Shown: positions 6,879 through 8,334 of the stretch, in pieces
Layout of the letters: every line of letters begins with the position of its first letter
Position numbering within the stretch: position 1 is the first letter of the stretch
Assembly (NCBI GenBank): GCA_003235605.1
Contig: QJVU01000470.1
Location: forward strand, 1-8,334
DNA length: 8,334 nt
Origin: Planctomycetota bacterium
GTDB lineage: Bacteria; Planctomycetota; UBA1135; UBA2386
Reading direction: 5' to 3'
Notes under the pieces: generated by a model
What the model saw: only the letters and a program-made list of their open reading frames with translations
What the model was told of the DNA's origin: nothing
Database searches by the model: none
Translations under genes and position numbers: made by a program

Positions 6879-7402
6879 TGGATGTCCCCGGTGGGAAAAC
6901 TGCGCTGAAGGCGCAGCAGGATGTCGCGATTGCTCTCGAACCCGAAGTTCTTGGGAAGGTCCTCCAGAGGAAAAAACCGCGCCTCCAGCGCGTCGTCGGC
7001 CGCCGCCAGCTCGCCAGCGACAGCCCGCGCCAGGTAGACGATGACGTTGACGAGCTTGTAAGGGTTGGCGCGGGATAGCGCCACGTCCAGCAGCCGTTCT
7101 ACGCTGATCCTGAGGCCGGTCTCCTCGAACACCTCGCGATGCGCGGTCTCCTCGAGAGTCTCGCCGTAGTCCTGAAAACCGGCCGGAAAGCTCCATTGGC
7201 CCTTCCCTGGCTCGATCGCTCGCCGCACCAGCAGGACCTCGCGGCGGCGGCAGACCAGTGCACCAACCGCAGTCGGCGTAGCTCGAAAATGCACGTAGGC
7301 GCACTCGGGACAGGTCTGCCGCGGCTTTCCGAACAGCTGCCGCTCTACCATTCCGGTCCCGCACCGGAGGCAGAAGGCAGCGGGTTCTTCAGGACTGGGC
7401 AT
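6875..7402 (-). CDS. Zinc-ribbon NUDIX hydrolase
   Basis: A 175-residue cytoplasmic protein that should hydrolyse a nucleoside diphosphate linked to another group. An N-terminal zinc ribbon has Cys pairs at 11/14 and 31/34. The complete Nudix box, G-x5-E-x7-REUxEExGU, runs from Gly75 to Leu97 with Glu81, Arg89, Glu90, Glu93 and Glu94 all present, so metal-dependent catalysis should be intact. The zinc ribbon recalls NADH pyrophosphatase NudC, but the SQPWPFPxS substrate motif that follows the box in that family is absent, so an ADP-ribose-pyrophosphatase-like or other specificity is as likely. The ATG at 7402 starts just before the zinc ribbon; no Shine-Dalgarno precedes it, and a possible -10 box sits 6 nt upstream. 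It is the first gene of the minus-strand cluster and overlaps purM by 4 nt, hinting at a nucleotide-metabolism or housekeeping role. Confidence 0.92.
   Translation of the reverse strand: MPSPEEPAAFCLRCGTGMVERQLFGKPRQTCPECAYVHFRATPTAVGALVCRRREVLLVRRAIEPGKGQWSFPAGFQDYGETLEETAHREVFEETGLRISVERLLDVALSRANPYKLVNVIVYLARAVAGELAAADDALEARFFPLEDLPKNFGFESNRDILLRLQRSFPTGDIH
6885..6889 (-). promoter_or_regulatory. Probable ribosome binding site for the TTG start of purM
   Basis: The minus strand reads GGGGA, then CATCCA, then TTG. The spacing of 6 nt fits a Shine-Dalgarno element embedded in the last codons of the NUDIX gene. It is weaker than the site before the hydrolase-like gene, so initiation may also depend on re-initiation after the overlapping NUDIX stop. 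Confidence 0.45.
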
Positions 7403-7408
7403 TGGTCT

Positions 7409-7414
7409 ATTCTA
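7409..7414 (-). promoter_or_regulatory. Possible -10 box of the NUDIX-purM operon
   Basis: The minus strand reads TAGAAT, five of six bases of TATAAT, 6 nt before the NUDIX ATG. Transcription would begin at or near the ATG itself, giving a leaderless or nearly leaderless mRNA, which fits the lack of a ribosome site. The matching -35 position (CGGACG, 7432-7437, 17-nt spacing) is weak. The whole divergent gap to dxr is only 50 bp, so the dxr promoter must lie here or inside the NUDIX gene; I see no convincing plus-strand -10/-35 pair. Confidence 0.3.
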
Positions 7415-7452
7415 TGGGGAAGGGGTCCCGCCGTCCGCACGAGCAGCCAGGC

Positions 7453-8334
7453 ATGAGCCGCCACGCACGAGCAAGAAGCCAGCAAGAAGCCACGACCAGC
7501 AAGAGGGTTGCCATCCTGGGCAGCACCGGGTCCGTGGGTCTGAATGCCCTGCGCCTCGTCGCCGATCGTCGCGAGGCGTTCGACGTGGTGACCTTGGCCG
7601 CGAGGGACTCCGAAGCCAAGCTTCTGGGCCAGGCCGAGCACTTCCGCCCGAGGTCCATCTGTCTTGTGCAAGGCAACGAGCGGCCCAAACGCCTGGCCCG
7701 CGGCGTCGAATGGTGCACCGGCGCCGATGGCATCGTGACGGCGCTGGAAATGTCGCGCCCCGATCTGGTCCTGAACGCCATCACCGGGGCCGCTGGCCTG
7801 CCGGCATCGGAGTGGACCCTGCGCCATGGTCTTGTCCTGGCGCTCGCCAACAAGGAGTCCCTGGTCATGGCGGGGCCCTACCTCATGGACTTGGCGGCCG
7901 GATCCGGGGCAACCATCCTGCCCGTGGACTCCGAGCACTGCGCCATCTTCCAGTGCCTCCGCGGGGAGGATCCAGGCAAGGTCCGCCGCGTCTTCCTGAC
8001 AGCATCGGGGGGACCCTTCCGCACCCGCCCGCTGGAGGAGTTCCAGACCATCACCGCGGAGGAAGCTCTGCGGCATCCCACCTGGGACATGGGTCCGCGG
8101 ATCAGCATCGGCTCTGCCACCCTGATGAACAAGGCCTTCGAGGTGCTCGAAGCCCGCTGGCTCTTCGGCCTCACCGAGGAACAGATCCAGGTGCTGATCC
8201 ACCCCCAGAGCATTGTCCACTCCATGGTCGAGTTCGTGGACGGATCGATGCTTGCCCAGCTCGGGCTCCCGGACATGCGGGTCCCGATCCTCTACTGCCT
8301 GGCCTATCCGGACCGGGCCCCCTTCGATTTCGAG
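7453..8334 (+). CDS. dxr: 1-deoxy-D-xylulose 5-phosphate reductoisomerase (3' end outside window)
   Basis: DXR converts 1-deoxy-D-xylulose 5-phosphate to 2-C-methyl-D-erythritol 4-phosphate with NADPH and a divalent metal, in the cytoplasmic MEP isoprenoid pathway; it is the fosmidomycin target. The frame is open from ATG 7453 to the right edge (294 residues), so about 100 C-terminal residues are missing compared with the usual 390-400. Motifs in order: GSTGSVG at 23-29 (NADPH loop), LANKESLVMAG at 131-141, PVDSEHCAIFQCL at 157-169 (Asp159 and Glu161 as metal ligands), TASGGPFR at 183-190, HPTWDMG at 208-214, then SATLMNKAFE at 221-230 with Ser221, Asn226, Lys227 and the metal ligand Glu230, and HPQSIVHSMVEF at 250-261. 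The residue before Ser221 is Gly, where E. coli has Asp. Residues 1-16 are an extension before the usual KRVAILGSTG start; part of it comes from an 11-bp tandem repeat. An in-frame ATG at 7414 is a possible alternative start but would leave only 11 bp to the divergent gene. Confidence 0.96.
   Translation, partial: MSRHARARSQQEATTSKRVAILGSTGSVGLNALRLVADRREAFDVVTLAARDSEAKLLGQAEHFRPRSICLVQGNERPKRLARGVEWCTGADGIVTALEMSRPDLVLNAITGAAGLPASEWTLRHGLVLALANKESLVMAGPYLMDLAAGSGATILPVDSEHCAIFQCLRGEDPGKVRRVFLTASGGPFRTRPLEEFQTITAEEALRHPTWDMGPRISIGSATLMNKAFEVLEARWLFGLTEEQIQVLIHPQSIVHSMVEFVDGSMLAQLGLPDMRVPILYCLAYPDRAPFDFE
7470..7491 (+). repeat. 11-bp perfect tandem repeat inside the 5' end of dxr
   Basis: AGCAAGAAGCC occurs twice in direct tandem (7470-7480 and 7481-7491). 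It encodes part of the basic and polar N-terminal extension of DXR, before the conserved core begins near residue 17. The unit length is not a multiple of three, so a change in copy number would put both candidate ATG starts (7414 and 7453) out of frame with the enzyme. Confidence 0.8.

Noticed and set aside
5748..6908. A 386-codon open frame on the plus strand
   Set aside because: It is antisense to purM, whose motifs are unmistakable.
6879..7364. A 162-residue N-terminal extension of PurM
   Set aside because: It overlaps the NUDIX gene in another frame and is a Gly/Arg-rich shadow; PurM families start near the YSDAGVDID segment.
7345..8220. A 291-codon open frame on the minus strand
   Set aside because: It is antisense to dxr, which has all the catalytic motifs of the family.

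Overview
The window is a GC-rich stretch of a bacterial chromosome with no sign of mobile DNA, CRISPR or RNA genes. It carries seven protein genes: one cut by the left edge, one cut by the right edge, five complete. The gene set points to a member of the Planctomycetota or a close relative. The signs are a HEAT-repeat protein with a distinctive C-terminal block, a secreted esterase-like protein with a Lys/Glu-rich tail, a signal-peptide TPR protein, and frequent non-canonical starts with weak ribosome binding sites. This assignment is inference, not proof.

Layout. Bases 1-1117 (+) hold the end of a HEAT-repeat protein, followed by a strong hairpin with a T-rich tail at 1152-1195. From 7402 down to 1231 on the minus strand runs a five-gene, apparently co-transcribed cluster: a zinc-ribbon NUDIX hydrolase, purM (purine synthesis), a secreted TPR protein, a secreted alpha/beta-hydrolase-like protein, and a membrane-embedded spermidine-synthase-like protein. 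NUDIX/purM share a 4-nt TTGA overlap and purM/TPR a 4-nt ATGA overlap; the next two gaps are 91 and about 50 nt. From 7453 (+) to the right edge runs dxr, divergent from the NUDIX gene across only 50 bp and incomplete at its 3' end.

How the genes fit together. purM (AIR synthetase) and dxr (second step of the MEP isoprenoid pathway) are clear housekeeping enzymes. The three genes behind purM all encode exported or membrane proteins of unknown substrate; they may form an envelope-associated module that rides on the purM promoter. The hydrolase-like protein lacks the nucleophile serine expected at its elbow, and the spermidine-synthase-like protein is fused between an N-terminal seven-helix membrane part and a C-terminal helical region with a membrane anchor. 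I see no clear evidence of a new defence or mobile system. The items most worth a second look are this three-gene module, the degenerate esterase, and an 11-bp tandem duplication in the N-terminal extension of dxr.
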